From Lachnoclostridium sp. UBA3320 (GTDB lineage Bacteria > Bacillota > Clostridia > Lachnospirales > Lachnospiraceae), in NCBI GenBank assembly GCA_002361175.1, contig DESG01000060.1, positions 4,035 to 68,034 of the forward strand: a stretch of 64,000 bases of DNA, given 5' to 3'. Position numbers and translations under genes: made by a program. This document shows positions 9,051-18,704 of the stretch, in pieces. The notes under the pieces were generated by a model. The model was not told the DNA's origin and ran no database searches. It worked only from the letters and a program-made list of their open reading frames with translations. Each line of letters starts with the position of its first letter. The stretch's first letter is position 1.

Positions 9051-9320
9051 ATGGAATACTCTTTAATTGTTGCTATTGTGACAATAGGATTGGCTGTTTG
9101 TATTATGTCAGTTGTGTGGTCTAAAATGAATTACAAAAAACAGATAATTGCAGTAAAAGGAATAAACTATAGAAAAGAACATGGTTTATTTGATGCAATG
9201 AAATATGCACAAGGCAATAATGAGGCAACAGTACCAGAAAAACAAAAGAATAGTGGTCCTGATCCTGAAACATATAATAAAAGTATATTATATGTTAACC
9301 ATTTTGATACTATAGATTAG
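9051..9320 (+). CDS. Single-pass membrane protein, cargo gene 2
   Basis: An 89-aa protein with an N-terminal membrane anchor at about residues 4-24 (LIVAIVTIGLAVCIMSVVW). A soluble tail of about 60 residues follows, ending NHFDTID. AGGGGAGGT precedes ATG 9051 and overlaps the end of the previous gene. The family is unrecognised. The stop codon is TAG, which argues against any TAG reassignment in this phage. Confidence 0.72.
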   Translation: MEYSLIVAIVTIGLAVCIMSVVWSKMNYKKQIIAVKGINYRKEHGLFDAMKYAQGNNEATVPEKQKNSGPDPETYNKSILYVNHFDTID

Positions 9321-9351
9321 ATTACTTGGCATCAGAAAGGAGAAATACAAA

Positions 9352-9933
9352 GTGAGTAATAATAACTGGAAAATTATAGATAGTGTATGGCCAATTATTT
9401 CAGAAGGTTATAAAAATTATAAAAAAACTTATCCTGAACTAATTTTTCATGATGAAATGAAAGAACAATTCAATTCATTATATCAAAAAAAATATAGGGA
9501 TATTATGAATAGATTCATGACCGATGATACCAATATTCTTGATTCCCATAAACAAGCTGCTCTTTTAACCATATGTTGTTTACAACTAAATATTGTTGAG
9601 TATCCAGAACAATTACAAAATAAGGGTGATGAGTTATGTATTATTCCACAGATAATAGCAATTAATGTTGGATTATCTTATATGTTGCAGTGCCTAAATG
9701 ATTTGTTACAGGCTAAGAAAATTCATAAACATATTAGACAATATTATTTTCCTGTTGCCCTCGCATGCAATACACCATACGATAAAATCATATGCAGAAT
9801 ACTGTATTTAGAGCAACACGAAGATGACATGGATTTTAATGTGCTAGAGTTAGCAGACAGATACTTTCTGTTGGAATATATAAATCTTTTACAACATAGA
9901 ATAGAACCCTCTATGCTAAAAGAAACAAAATAA
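9352..9933 (+). CDS. Soluble helical protein, cargo gene 3
   Basis: A 193-aa, probably all-helical cytosolic protein starting at GTG 9352 with AAAGGAGAAA upstream. Its most distinctive segment is LDSHKQAALLTICCLQLNI near residues 63-81. I remember similar D-x-H-K-x-A-A patterns in unannotated bacterial proteins but cannot name a family. With the two membrane proteins upstream it forms a three-gene unit of the membrane-plus-cytosolic-sensor kind. Function is unknown. Confidence 0.75.
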   Translation: MSNNNWKIIDSVWPIISEGYKNYKKTYPELIFHDEMKEQFNSLYQKKYRDIMNRFMTDDTNILDSHKQAALLTICCLQLNIVEYPEQLQNKGDELCIIPQIIAINVGLSYMLQCLNDLLQAKKIHKHIRQYYFPVALACNTPYDKIICRILYLEQHEDDMDFNVLELADRYFLLEYINLLQHRIEPSMLKETK

Positions 9934-9973
9934 TTAAAAATAGCATATTCTTTTATAGTATTTGTATGATAAT

Positions 9974-10096
9974 CAATGTCATCAGCTTAAGCTAAACATT
10001 TATAGCTGAATAAATAACAATATATTCTAAAATCTGTATTTTTCAGAAACTTCATGAAAATTATATTAGATAAAAATTCTTAAGTTGATGACATTG
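9974..10096. repeat. 123-bp element with 18-bp terminal inverted repeats
   Basis: The left end CAATGTCATCAGCTTAAG (9974-9991) and the right end CTTAAGTTGATGACATTG (10079-10096) are reverse complements with one mismatch. The AT-rich interior has no ORF. Size and perfect end placement look like a miniature inverted-repeat transposable element, or the ends of a deleted insertion sequence. No target-site duplication is obvious. The ~87-base gap makes a simple terminator unlikely. Confidence 0.6.
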
Positions 10097-10111
10097 GGTG
10101 GGTAATCACAA

Positions 10112-10594
10112 CTAAAGTGACGAAAGTACACCACATTCTAAAAGCTTTTCCAAAGCCCTGTTCTGATAATTAAAACAACTTCTCTTACTCAAGTGTATTT
10201 CTTTTCCTATAGCTTTCCAACTCTTACAGTCAATAAATCGAAGTTCTAATATCATACGTTCTGTACTGTCTTCATCTAAAAGGTCTATAATATCCATGAC
10301 ATTTAAAAGAGCTGTTTCTACCCTCTTTTTCTGCTCTTCTATTCGGGTCTCAATCGTGCTTATACGATAAACAAAAGAAGCCGCACCATCGCTAACCTTA
10401 TTTGTGCCACCATAGTTTACAGGGGAATATCCATAACCGCCTATAGGTGCATTTATTTCTTCGCATATACTTCTAAGTCGTTTCTCAAGCTGTACTCTTT
10501 TTATACGGCTAATGTAATACTGATTCAAATATTCTTTAAGCAGTTTTTTATCTTCATTTGTTCCCTTTGTCTGCTGTTTGATTTTCTGCTCCAT
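10112..10594 (-). CDS. ArpU/RinA-like late transcription regulator (DUF1492-like)
   Basis: A 160-aa protein with an N-terminal coiled coil and a C-terminal sigma-70 region-4-like helix-turn-helix (ERMILELRFIDCKSWKAIGKEIHLSKRSCFNYQNRALEKL, about residues 113-152). Members of this group switch on late genes in Gram-positive phages. It is the last early-side gene before the packaging genes, the usual place. The cargo operon now separates it from the terminase genes it would control. Confidence 0.82.
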   Translation of the reverse strand: MEQKIKQQTKGTNEDKKLLKEYLNQYYISRIKRVQLEKRLRSICEEINAPIGGYGYSPVNYGGTNKVSDGAASFVYRISTIETRIEEQKKRVETALLNVMDIIDLLDEDSTERMILELRFIDCKSWKAIGKEIHLSKRSCFNYQNRALEKLLECGVLSSL

Positions 10595-10623
10595 TATCCT
10601 ATTCCCCCATTTGCTAATAATTT

Positions 10624-10797
10624 TTAATTGATTGTCTTCATACCATCTTTAACACAATCAATTACTATACTTTCTGCAGCTTCCAAACTGATACCATTCT
10701 CTACTGATATTCTTTCTGCTAGATATTTACCTACAGCCATAAACAAAGCTAGTAAATTAATCGTACTTCCTATTGCTTTTATCTTTATTTTTTTCAC
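10624..10797 (-). CDS. Small phage protein, 57 aa
   Basis: An ORF starting at GTG 10797 and reading KKIKIKAIGSTINLLALFMAVGKY and onward to CVKDGMKTIN. In-frame stops just upstream make GTG the only reasonable start; no clear ribosome site is visible. An N-terminal hydrophobic stretch is followed by an amphipathic helix. It fills an otherwise empty 260-base gap between two phage genes in the operon direction. No family is recognised. Confidence 0.45.
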   Translation of the reverse strand: MKKIKIKAIGSTINLLALFMAVGKYLAERISVENGISLEAAESIVIDCVKDGMKTIN

Positions 10798-10855
10798 TTT
10801 TTAAATACGTTAATATAATTCCCAAAACGCATACCTCCAGATTTGCTAATAATTT

Positions 10856-11389
10856 TTACCATTCATACATATACCGTGGGTCTAACACTGTAAAAGCATT
10901 TCCATAATCTTTTTGAACCTGTTTTTGCTCTTTCTCCATAAGCTCCCGATAGAAACTTTGGTCCATACTTACACTTATCATTATCTCAGTTTCATTTCTT
11001 AATATTTCTGTCACTTCCTCTGGATATGTAACAACATAGGCTTTGCCTCCTGCACATTGAATTTGACTTATGGTTCGTTGTTGAAGGTCACTTAAAACTC
11101 CGATAAACGGACGTTTTACCTCAAATCCAAAATACTGACCATCTATTACAGCGCAGATGTCTGGAATGCCTCCTCGGCTGTATGGACCAGCTGCCGCTTT
11201 CCAGACGAAAGCCGAAGGAATAAGTTCTTTAATATGTCTTATAATCTTATTCTGATAATAGCTTTCCTTTGGAAGATGCTCTCTAAGATACTTTTCTGCC
11301 TCTTTGCTTGTCTGGCATGGAATATCTTTAGTTTCCTTAAGGTATTTTATAATTTCTTCTTTGGTTTCAAATAGTTTAAAATTAATCAT
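10856..11389 (-). CDS. VRR-NUC domain nuclease
   Basis: A 177-aa PD-(D/E)XK-type nuclease. The core GGIPDICAVIDGQYFGFEVKRP carries the D...ExK triad, with the Asp in IPDIC and the Glu and Lys in FEVKR; the downstream QxxxIxxIQ-like helix (DLQQRTISQIQCAGGKAYVV) is typical of VRR-NUC. In phages these are probably junction-resolving or replication-repair nucleases. ATG 11389 was chosen because AGGAGGT lies eight bases upstream; the frame is open 12 codons further. It overlaps the 56-aa gene upstream. Confidence 0.85.
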   Translation of the reverse strand: MINFKLFETKEEIIKYLKETKDIPCQTSKEAEKYLREHLPKESYYQNKIIRHIKELIPSAFVWKAAAGPYSRGGIPDICAVIDGQYFGFEVKRPFIGVLSDLQQRTISQIQCAGGKAYVVTYPEEVTEILRNETEIMISVSMDQSFYRELMEKEQKQVQKDYGNAFTVLDPRYMYEW

Positions 11390-11552
11390 TAGAATTACCT
11401 CCTTCTGGTCTATAAAGCTGTGCATTCATCCAGAGCCATCGCATGGCAGCATTTTCATAAATCAAAAATTCTATCTTTCCATCTTTGGTTTGTCTGACTG
11501 CATACACAGTTCTTTTAACATTGTTGTTATTTTTTACCACAACATTAAACAT
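11382..11552 (-). CDS. Small phage protein, 56 aa
   Basis: ATG 11552 with GGGAGG upstream opens a 56-codon frame (MFNVVVKNNNNVKRTVYAV, then a Trp-rich end AMRWLWMNAQLYRPEGG). It overlaps the VRR-NUC start by eight bases, indicating coupling. It looks like a small beta-strand plus helix protein. Function unknown; the operon position and strong ribosome site make it a real gene. Confidence 0.65.
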   Translation of the reverse strand: MFNVVVKNNNNVKRTVYAVRQTKDGKIEFLIYENAAMRWLWMNAQLYRPEGGNSND

Positions 11553-11557
11553 TATTA

Positions 11558-11791
11558 TCACTCCTCCCTTTTCCCTGTCTGTTCTTTATATTTCTGGTTA
11601 AACTCTTCAAACTCGTTATATACAAGGCTTAAAATGAATCTAGCATTATTATACTTTCTTGCAACTGCCTTACCATCATCTATAAGCTTTTTCCAGAACT
11701 CATTGTCATCTTGTAAATTGTTTATGTACTTCTTGTGATATACCCAAATATCACAATACATCTGCCAGTATATATCGTGTTTCTGCTCCAT
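11558..11791 (-). CDS. Small helical phage protein, 77 aa
   Basis: A 77-aa protein rich in Tyr, Trp and charged residues (YWQMYCDIWVYHKKYINNLQD), probably two or three helices. AGGAGG precedes ATG 11791. It is the first gene after the 420-base palindrome region, whose left arm lies just upstream, so it may be expressed from a promoter within that region. Function unknown. Confidence 0.65.
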   Translation of the reverse strand: MEQKHDIYWQMYCDIWVYHKKYINNLQDDNEFWKKLIDDGKAVARKYNNARFILSLVYNEFEEFNQKYKEQTGKREE

Positions 11792-11892
11792 ATCGTGTTG
11801 CCTCCTTTTTTTATTTTTTTCTCTTCCCTCTTTCTCTCATATATGTTATAATAATAAATATTTATTCGGGATTTATCTTATCCTTAAAGGGT

Positions 11893-12208
11893 GTGTCACT
11901 TTTTTAAGTTGCGTGTCACCTTTGTGTCACCTTTGTGCCACTTTTTTTCTTCTGAAACCCTTATAAAATGGGGCTTGTGTCAGATGTGTCACTTTTTTTC
12001 CTATACCTCTAAAGTTTTATAATCATGAATATTATTTTTACTATGTCTGTATTTTTTATACATATATTCTATATATATTTATTACTTTCCTATATAGCTT
12101 CTAAAAAGTGACACAAGTGACACAATATAGAATATATAAGGGTTTGCGGAAAAAAAATGTGACACAAACATGACACGGAAGTGACACACAAGCTAAAAAA
12201 AGTGACAC
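11893..12208. repeat. 316-bp imperfect palindrome with twelve GTGTCAC boxes, candidate origin
   Basis: The left arm has GTGTCAC at 11893, 11913, 11924 and 11986 plus variants GTGCCAC (11935) and GTGTCAG (11977). The right arm has the inverse GTGACAC at 12108, 12117, 12159, 12181 and 12202 plus ATGACAC (12170). Five of the six box pairs are exactly symmetric about base 12050; the outermost is off by one. AAACCCTTATA (11955) and its inverse (12135) share the same centre. The middle is very AT-rich. Iteron-like boxes around an AT-rich core beside a primase-helicase gene suggest a replication origin, but an operator array is also possible. Confidence 0.8.
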
Positions 12209-12213
12209 ACGGC

Positions 12214-14631
<2,418 letters not shown>

Positions 14632-15240
14632 TTAATCCCTTGAAGCTATGCCCATTTCCTCTAATGTGTAAAAACGATATCTGTCATCATCAACAACAAC
14701 CTCTTTGACAAAATCATCTGAAAGCTGTATAACCCCGAACTGGTCACAAATATGCTTGAACTCTTTTGCAATATCAGATGGATTAGAGTTTTGCTCTCGC
14801 ATTACTTTGTCCATTTCACGTAAAAAACTCGATGTTTCATGTAAGAAAGCTGTAATCTCTGGTAATGTTGCGTTCTTTAATCTTCCTGCTGTATTTCCCA
14901 TGTATCTACCAGTTTTTCTTACAGATGGAAGTACTTCCGAAGTTACCCAACGCTTAAAGCGTTTTGCAGATGGTAATTTGCTACCAAAGACTAAAGAATA
15001 CATACCTGATTCGTTGATGATGTATGCTCCAAAGTTTGATACTTTCAAGGTCGGTATTTCGCCGACCTTGACAAGTCGCTTATCTTCATCATCAACATGC
15101 TTTTTTAAAGCATCTGCTGTATCTGCATACCCTAACGCTGCTGCCACATCCTTACCCACTATCCAAGGCTCACCGTCAATTTCGATTGTCCTTATATAGC
15201 CAAACTCCTCATTGCTAAAAATCTGTAAATTATTCTCCAT
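14632..15240 (-). CDS. BRO-N domain phage antirepressor
   Basis: A 202-aa protein with the BRO-N/Ant domain at residues about 5-110: GEPWIVGKDVAAALGYADTADALKKHVDDEDK, then NESGMYSLVFGSKLPSAKRFKRWVTSEVLPSVRKTGRY. Such proteins bind DNA or repressor and favour lytic growth. The C-terminal part (about 130-202) is not a domain I recognise. The gene is preceded by a tRNA-like leader element at 15287-15350. Confidence 0.88.
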   Translation of the reverse strand: MENNLQIFSNEEFGYIRTIEIDGEPWIVGKDVAAALGYADTADALKKHVDDEDKRLVKVGEIPTLKVSNFGAYIINESGMYSLVFGSKLPSAKRFKRWVTSEVLPSVRKTGRYMGNTAGRLKNATLPEITAFLHETSSFLREMDKVMREQNSNPSDIAKEFKHICDQFGVIQLSDDFVKEVVVDDDRYRFYTLEEMGIASRD

Positions 15241-15286
15241 AACTTTTTACCTTCCTTTCTTTTTTATAGGGATTTATTCCCTGATT

Positions 15287-15350
15287 AAACCAGGCAGGAC
15301 TTGAACCTGCTCCGCAAGTTTTACCTTGCTGCCCCTATGGCTTCTGGTTC
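15287..15350 (-). ncRNA. tRNA-like leader element A
   Basis: On the minus strand it folds as a shortened tRNA: acceptor arm GAACCAG/CTGGTTT, D arm GCC/GGC, middle arm GCAAG/CTTGC with a 6-base loop GTAAAA, and T arm GCAGG-TTCAAGT-CCTGC. It is only 64 bases and has no normal 7-base anticodon loop, so it is unlikely to decode. It is homologous to the element at 25596-25669 and lies 46 bases before the antirepressor start. It may be a regulatory RNA structure or a decayed phage tRNA. Confidence 0.6.
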
Positions 15351-15360
15351 TGTTTTGCTC

Positions 15361-15438
15361 TTGTTTTTAACTTATTTTCCCTTTATAATTTATGTACAGG
15401 CTATTGCCGTAGCCGAGTATATGGAAAGGGGTATTATT
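15361..15438 (+). promoter_or_regulatory. Promoter-hairpin leader, copy 1
   Basis: TTGTTT at 15361 and TATAAT at 15384 with 17-base spacing drive the plus strand. Right after the -10 box lies a hairpin: outer stem ATGTAC pairing with GTATAT (one G-U) and inner stem GGCTA/TAGCC. Then comes GGAAAGGGG ahead of ATG 15439. The inner stem differs from copies 2 and 3 at both sides together (TA/TA versus AT/AT), which preserves pairing. Confidence 0.75.
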
Positions 15439-15693
15439 ATGAGTCTAACAAAAGCTGAACATGACATTTTGTGCGACTGGATTAAAAACAACCTTATACC
15501 AATTAAATCATTCAATGATAACAGTAATTCCTATGTTTTAAAGCATATCTTTGAAAAAACGGACATTGGCTTTTATGTTGACAATGACGACTTTAAAACT
15601 GCTATGACCGATTGCGGTTTCTCTGTCAAAAATCCAGATGCTACAAATTGGGTGTTCAATATTTCTAAGAAATCCCCTGCTTTGAAACGATAA
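15439..15693 (+). CDS. Small plus-strand phage protein 1 (84 aa)
   Basis: An 84-aa protein (MSLTKAEHDILCDWIKNNL, then SYVLKHIFEKTDIGFYVDNDDFKTAMTDCGF and ISKKSPALKR). I recognise this as a common small protein of clostridial phages and mobile elements, but it has no known function. It runs against the early operon from its own promoter and ends four bases from a convergent gene. The frame is open further upstream through the promoter; ATG 15439 is preferred because of the ribosome site. Confidence 0.75.
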   Translation: MSLTKAEHDILCDWIKNNLIPIKSFNDNSNSYVLKHIFEKTDIGFYVDNDDFKTAMTDCGFSVKNPDATNWVFNISKKSPALKR

Positions 15694-15697
15694 TTTT

Positions 15698-15934
15698 TTA
15701 AGGCAGTGTTTCAAGGAAATTAGGTATCATGCAGTTTAAAGGTTTTTCTAATGTCACTACACATGTATTAAAATCTTCGACTGCATTGCCTCCAATGCTG
15801 TTTATGTAGTTGCACAACGTTGTCCTTCCTGTCTGCTGTTCGCCAGTAATCATAATTGGCTTTCCAGTCTTTACAGCACTCATAATTTCTGCTGCCTTCT
15901 TCTTTCCAACCATTGTTTCTAAATATTTATCCAT
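15698..15934 (-). CDS. Small P-loop-like phage protein (78 aa)
   Basis: A 78-aa protein with a Walker A-like stretch ITGEQQTGRTTLC at about residues 29-41, in which Arg replaces the usual Lys. The length covers only the first strand, loop and helix of an NTPase fold, so it may be a remnant-like mini-domain. AAAGGAG precedes ATG 15934. Small proteins of this type occur in Firmicute prophages; the role is unknown. Confidence 0.68.
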   Translation of the reverse strand: MDKYLETMVGKKKAAEIMSAVKTGKPIMITGEQQTGRTTLCNYINSIGGNAVEDFNTCVVTLEKPLNCMIPNFLETLP

Positions 15935-15949
15935 ATAATTTACTCCTTT

Positions 15950-16222
15950 CTATCTCACATGCTTGTCCTCAAAGCACAAACATGTGTCTTCTGGTGTTGG
16001 CTTACCTTTTCCCTTTCGCTTCCCTGCTGGAACTCCGCAGACACAAAATCCTGAATAAACCTTGTAATATGTACCAAATTCATTCCTACAGTAATGTTGT
16101 CTATAGTGTTTGCAGTGTTCACAGTCTTTCAGCTTAGGAACATCTGACTTAGTTATATCTGCTATAATTACTGCCAGCCGTTTGTTCTCAAGTTCTAGTT
16201 CTTGCACTTTTTCTGATATCAT
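15950..16222 (-). CDS. Cysteine-rich small phage protein (90 aa)
   Basis: A 90-aa protein with an N-terminal coiled coil (EKVQELELENKRLAVIIADI). Cysteines arranged CEHCKHYRQHYC, then GFCVCG and CLCF, probably bind zinc. ATG 16222 follows AAGGGGGT; the frame extends upstream through the two operators, which makes the longer start implausible. It is divergent from the XRE gene at 16358 and shares its operators, so its expression is probably repressed by that product. Confidence 0.65.
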   Translation of the reverse strand: MISEKVQELELENKRLAVIIADITKSDVPKLKDCEHCKHYRQHYCRNEFGTYYKVYSGFCVCGVPAGKRKGKGKPTPEDTCLCFEDKHVR

Positions 16223-16279
16223 ATTGCAACCCCCTTTTTGTTCGTGGTAAAATGAAGTATTAATAATCATTAAAACCAA

Positions 16280-16333
16280 ATACCAACTTTTACTTGGTAT
16301 GATACTTAATATACACCAACTTTTGCTTGGTGT
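16280..16333. promoter_or_regulatory. Two operator palindromes between divergent genes
   Basis: ATACCAActtttacTTGGTAT (16280-16300) and ACACCAActtttgcTTGGTGT (16313-16333) are 21-base palindromes. Each has 7-base arms and a 7-base spacer, and their centres are 33 bases apart. They lie just before the XRE gene at 16358, which is the obvious binding candidate, and upstream of the Cys-rich gene. Confidence 0.82.
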
Positions 16334-16357
16334 CAATATATTTTTGGAGGTAATTTT

Positions 16358-16588
16358 ATGCTATTTAAAGAACGATTGAAGGAACTTCGACTTACATCCC
16401 CTTATACACAAAAAGATATTGCGCAAAAGCTTAATATTTCTGTTTCAGCTTATCAGTATTATGAAGCTGGTAAAAATGAGCCTAACATTGAAAAACTCAT
16501 TATTTTAGCTGATATGTTTGGTATCTCTATTGACTATCTTGTTGGACATTCTGTTCTGATGAAAGAGAACGCAAAACCCTTTGATTAA
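16358..16588 (+). CDS. XRE-family regulator, 76 aa
   Basis: A compact Cro/CI-type helix-turn-helix protein (LKELRLTSPYTQKDIAQKLNISVSAYQYYEAGKNEPNIEKLIILADMFGISIDYLVGH). It contains just the DNA-binding domain plus a short tail. TTTTGGAGG precedes ATG 16358. It probably binds the two palindromes upstream. Its 3' end overlaps the convergent HTH gene on the other strand by 62 bases, so the two transcripts collide. Confidence 0.85.
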   Translation: MLFKERLKELRLTSPYTQKDIAQKLNISVSAYQYYEAGKNEPNIEKLIILADMFGISIDYLVGHSVLMKENAKPFD

Positions 16589-16748
16589 TACCAAACAAAT
16601 CTTCTAATTTATCCCAATGTTTTATCTTTCCAAGAATTGCACCATACTCTATTTGTTGATAAGCTTTATCACTTATCCCAAGATACTCCGCAACTTGTTT
16701 CTGTGTCATGCCCGCCTTTTGGCGGGCTTCTTTTAAATTCTTTCTCAT
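16527..16748 (-). CDS. Second XRE-family regulator, 73 aa, convergent
   Basis: A 73-aa helix-turn-helix protein (MRKNLKEARQKAGMTQKQVAEYLGISDKAYQQIEYG). AGAGG precedes ATG 16748. It is convergent with, and overlaps, the XRE gene at 16358. Its 5' end abuts promoter-leader copy 2, which points the other way. The pair could form a local switch inside the early region, separate from the main repressor at 26966. Confidence 0.8.
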   Translation of the reverse strand: MRKNLKEARQKAGMTQKQVAEYLGISDKAYQQIEYGAILGKIKHWDKLEDLFGINQRVLRSLSSEQNVQQDSQ

Positions 16749-16761
16749 CTGTTTAACCTCT

Positions 16762-16840
16762 TTGCTTTCTTAATTTTTTTGTCCTATAATCTATGTACAG
16801 GCATCTGCCAATGCCGAGTACATAGAAAGGAGAAACCCTA
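16762..16840 (+). promoter_or_regulatory. Promoter-hairpin leader, copy 2
   Basis: TTGCTT at 16762 and TATAAT at 16785 with a 17-base spacer. The hairpin CTATGTAC/GTACATAG (16791-16825) encloses GGCAT/ATGCC with loop CTGCCA. GAAAGGAG leads to ATG 16841. From the -10 box onward, 51 bases are identical to copy 3 at 18729. Confidence 0.82.
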
Positions 16841-17068
16841 ATGACCAAGGAAGAATTAAGCGAATTAATACATACCAATACAGCTAGTATATTGCGAATT
16901 AACGGTGATTTAGTTTCTTCGGAACTAGATTCTATTTTGAAGAATATCAATGTTGAACCTGACTTTAAGGAAATCATTGCTAATTCTTTTGCATCTGCTG
17001 TAGAGTATGGTGCATTAACAGCTATTAAAACTTTAATCGATTTGGGCGTTCTTGATATTTCTGAATAA
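16841..17068 (+). CDS. Small plus-strand phage protein 2 (75 aa)
   Basis: A 75-aa, probably all-helical acidic protein (MTKEELSELIHTNTASILRI, then a helix ending IKTLIDLGVLDISE). Expressed from leader copy 2 against the direction of the early operon. Its last 44 bases overlap the convergent gene at 17025. No family is recognised and it is unrelated to the proteins behind copies 1 and 3. Confidence 0.7.
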   Translation: MTKEELSELIHTNTASILRINGDLVSSELDSILKNINVEPDFKEIIANSFASAVEYGALTAIKTLIDLGVLDISE

Positions 17069-17399
17069 GCCTACAAAATTGTTCTTGTGAAATATAGTTA
17101 CATTTTTCACAATCCTGCTGCTTTTGCACCTTTACAGCAGAAGCAGCAGTTTCCTCTTTAATATTTGCTGGTTCTTGCGTGGAGTCATAAGGACACCATT
17201 GAAAAGGTTTTTCCTGAACTTGCTCCGCATCTGACTTATCAATGAAAGTTTCAATCTTAGCTTTCGGAAGTGTCGGGTCATAGTCCAAAATAACCCGACA
17301 TTTTTTGCCAATAGGAACTGTCTGAACCATGTGAAATATTCCTATAAGAACTTTTTCAAAACCATCTGTTTCAATGTGATATTCAGAATATTTTTCCAT
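17025..17399 (-). CDS. Hypothetical early phage protein (124 aa)
   Basis: A 124-aa protein with a beta-rich N-terminus (EYHIETDGFEKVLIGIFHMVQTVPIGKKCRVILDYDP). A low-complexity middle and a C-terminal Cys pair (CEKCNYISQEQFC) follow. AAAGGA precedes ATG 17399. It lies in the operon between an SSB-like gene and the HTH gene. Function unknown. Confidence 0.62.
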   Translation of the reverse strand: MEKYSEYHIETDGFEKVLIGIFHMVQTVPIGKKCRVILDYDPTLPKAKIETFIDKSDAEQVQEKPFQWCPYDSTQEPANIKEETAASAVKVQKQQDCEKCNYISQEQFCRLIQKYQERPNRLKF

Positions 17400-17431
17400 T
17401 ACATCTAATCCTTTCTTTTACAGAAAAATAC

Positions 17432-18226
17432 TTAACTATCAAACTGCGGTACATCGCCATCTGGTATATTCATAAAACCATCTGTAGCTGGTTGTTGTGG
17501 CACTGGTTCATTATTAAAACTGTCACCTATGTCGTAGTCTGTATTCTCCGCATCTATCTGGCGATACTGTTTCGTAACACAATCTTTCATTGTCTCTGCC
17601 TTTTTTATCTGTTCAGGATTTAATTTGCCCGCAAATGTAAATACCGCATGACTATATACAATCCCTGTTGCACTCTTTTCTTTTTTTAGAGTAATCCTAG
17701 TCAATACTTGCCAACAACGTAACTTTTTCAAAACTATCCTTTTAGCTATGTAATCCCTCATGTATTTAATGCTAGTCGGTGGTAGAGAAAGAATCAGTGG
17801 TATAGGATTACCCTCACGAAGAATAAATAATCTGTGCGTATTTTTACATGCTTTTCCTTTGCCATCACTGCCAAATTGATTGTAAGGACAATTTACACAC
17901 TCCCTGATATCTCCTGTAACTCTGTCTATACCCTCCTTTCCGTCATAGCTTGAACAATCTGGTGATTCATTGTTTCCTGCAAATTTGTTTTGCCAGTATG
18001 CATTTACTGGATGATGGTCAAGGATGATGCCAGCTATTTCAGTTGTGGTTTCAGGATTGTTTTCATCTTCACCTGGAAGCTCAAAAGCTATGCCACCACC
18101 AGAAGGGATTTTTACCCTGTCAAACGGAAGAGTACCAAGCCCATTCATTTCCTCCGCTATTGCCTGTGCCAGGTCACCGCTTATTGTTTGTAAATTAAAA
18201 TTATCAATTACTGCTAATTCTGCCAT
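17432..18226 (-). CDS. Possible phage single-strand DNA-binding protein (264 aa)
   Basis: A 264-aa protein with an N-terminal region starting MAELAVIDNFNLQTISGDLAQAI. It has a four-Cys zinc-type cluster (CSSYDG...CVNCPYNQFGSDGKGKACKN, about residues 91-130), a beta-rich middle, and a Pro/Asp-rich acidic tail ending DGDVPQFDS. That tail resembles the acidic tip of single-strand binding proteins that recruits partners. The neighbourhood of helicase and primase agrees. The assignment is inference; the fold is not otherwise recognised. Confidence 0.55.
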   Translation of the reverse strand: MAELAVIDNFNLQTISGDLAQAIAEEMNGLGTLPFDRVKIPSGGGIAFELPGEDENNPETTTEIAGIILDHHPVNAYWQNKFAGNNESPDCSSYDGKEGIDRVTGDIRECVNCPYNQFGSDGKGKACKNTHRLFILREGNPIPLILSLPPTSIKYMRDYIAKRIVLKKLRCWQVLTRITLKKEKSATGIVYSHAVFTFAGKLNPEQIKKAETMKDCVTKQYRQIDAENTDYDIGDSFNNEPVPQQPATDGFMNIPDGDVPQFDS

Positions 18227-18231
18227 TTCTG

Positions 18232-18675
18232 TTATCTCCTTTCTTTGGCGTTTCTTGCCGCCTTGTTTGTTTCTTTTCTTTTTGCTACATCATAATACTG
18301 GTATGGATTGATGAACTCTGCCAGGTCATCTGGAAGATTACCATCATTTTCTGTGACAATCTCTGCCATAGCTCCATTTAATGTCTGGGCATTAACAGTG
18401 CGTTTGATGATGCTGCCAAGCCCATACCCTTCAAGCGCATCAAAGAATGCATCTTCATCACAGCCACCAATCTTGTTGTACTTGGTTTTGTCCTGAAGAC
18501 TGTATAAAAATCCATTTCTGCTTACCTTCGGACTTTCCGCATCAATCATTGCCTGTGACAGCTCTTTCTTCTTTGCTTCAATCGCCTTATTGTTGGCTGT
18601 AGTTTCATCCTTAAGCCTGTCCTTTTCATCTAACAGGTTCTTGTACTCATCAATCAATATAAAAATATCTGCCAT
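18232..18675 (-). CDS. Coiled-coil early phage protein (147 aa)
   Basis: A 147-aa protein whose first ~45 residues form a strong coiled coil (IDEYKNLLDEKDRLKDETTANNKAIEAKKKELSQAM). A mixed domain follows (FLYSLQDKTKYNKIGGCDEDAFFDALEGYG) and then a basic C-terminus. It is six bases upstream of the SSB-like gene, implying joint translation and perhaps a complex. AAAGGAG precedes ATG 18675. Function unknown. Confidence 0.68.
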   Translation of the reverse strand: MADIFILIDEYKNLLDEKDRLKDETTANNKAIEAKKKELSQAMIDAESPKVSRNGFLYSLQDKTKYNKIGGCDEDAFFDALEGYGLGSIIKRTVNAQTLNGAMAEIVTENDGNLPDDLAEFINPYQYYDVAKRKETNKAARNAKERR

Positions 18676-18704
18676 GTTTAAAACTCTCCTTTCTTAATTA
18701 ATTG

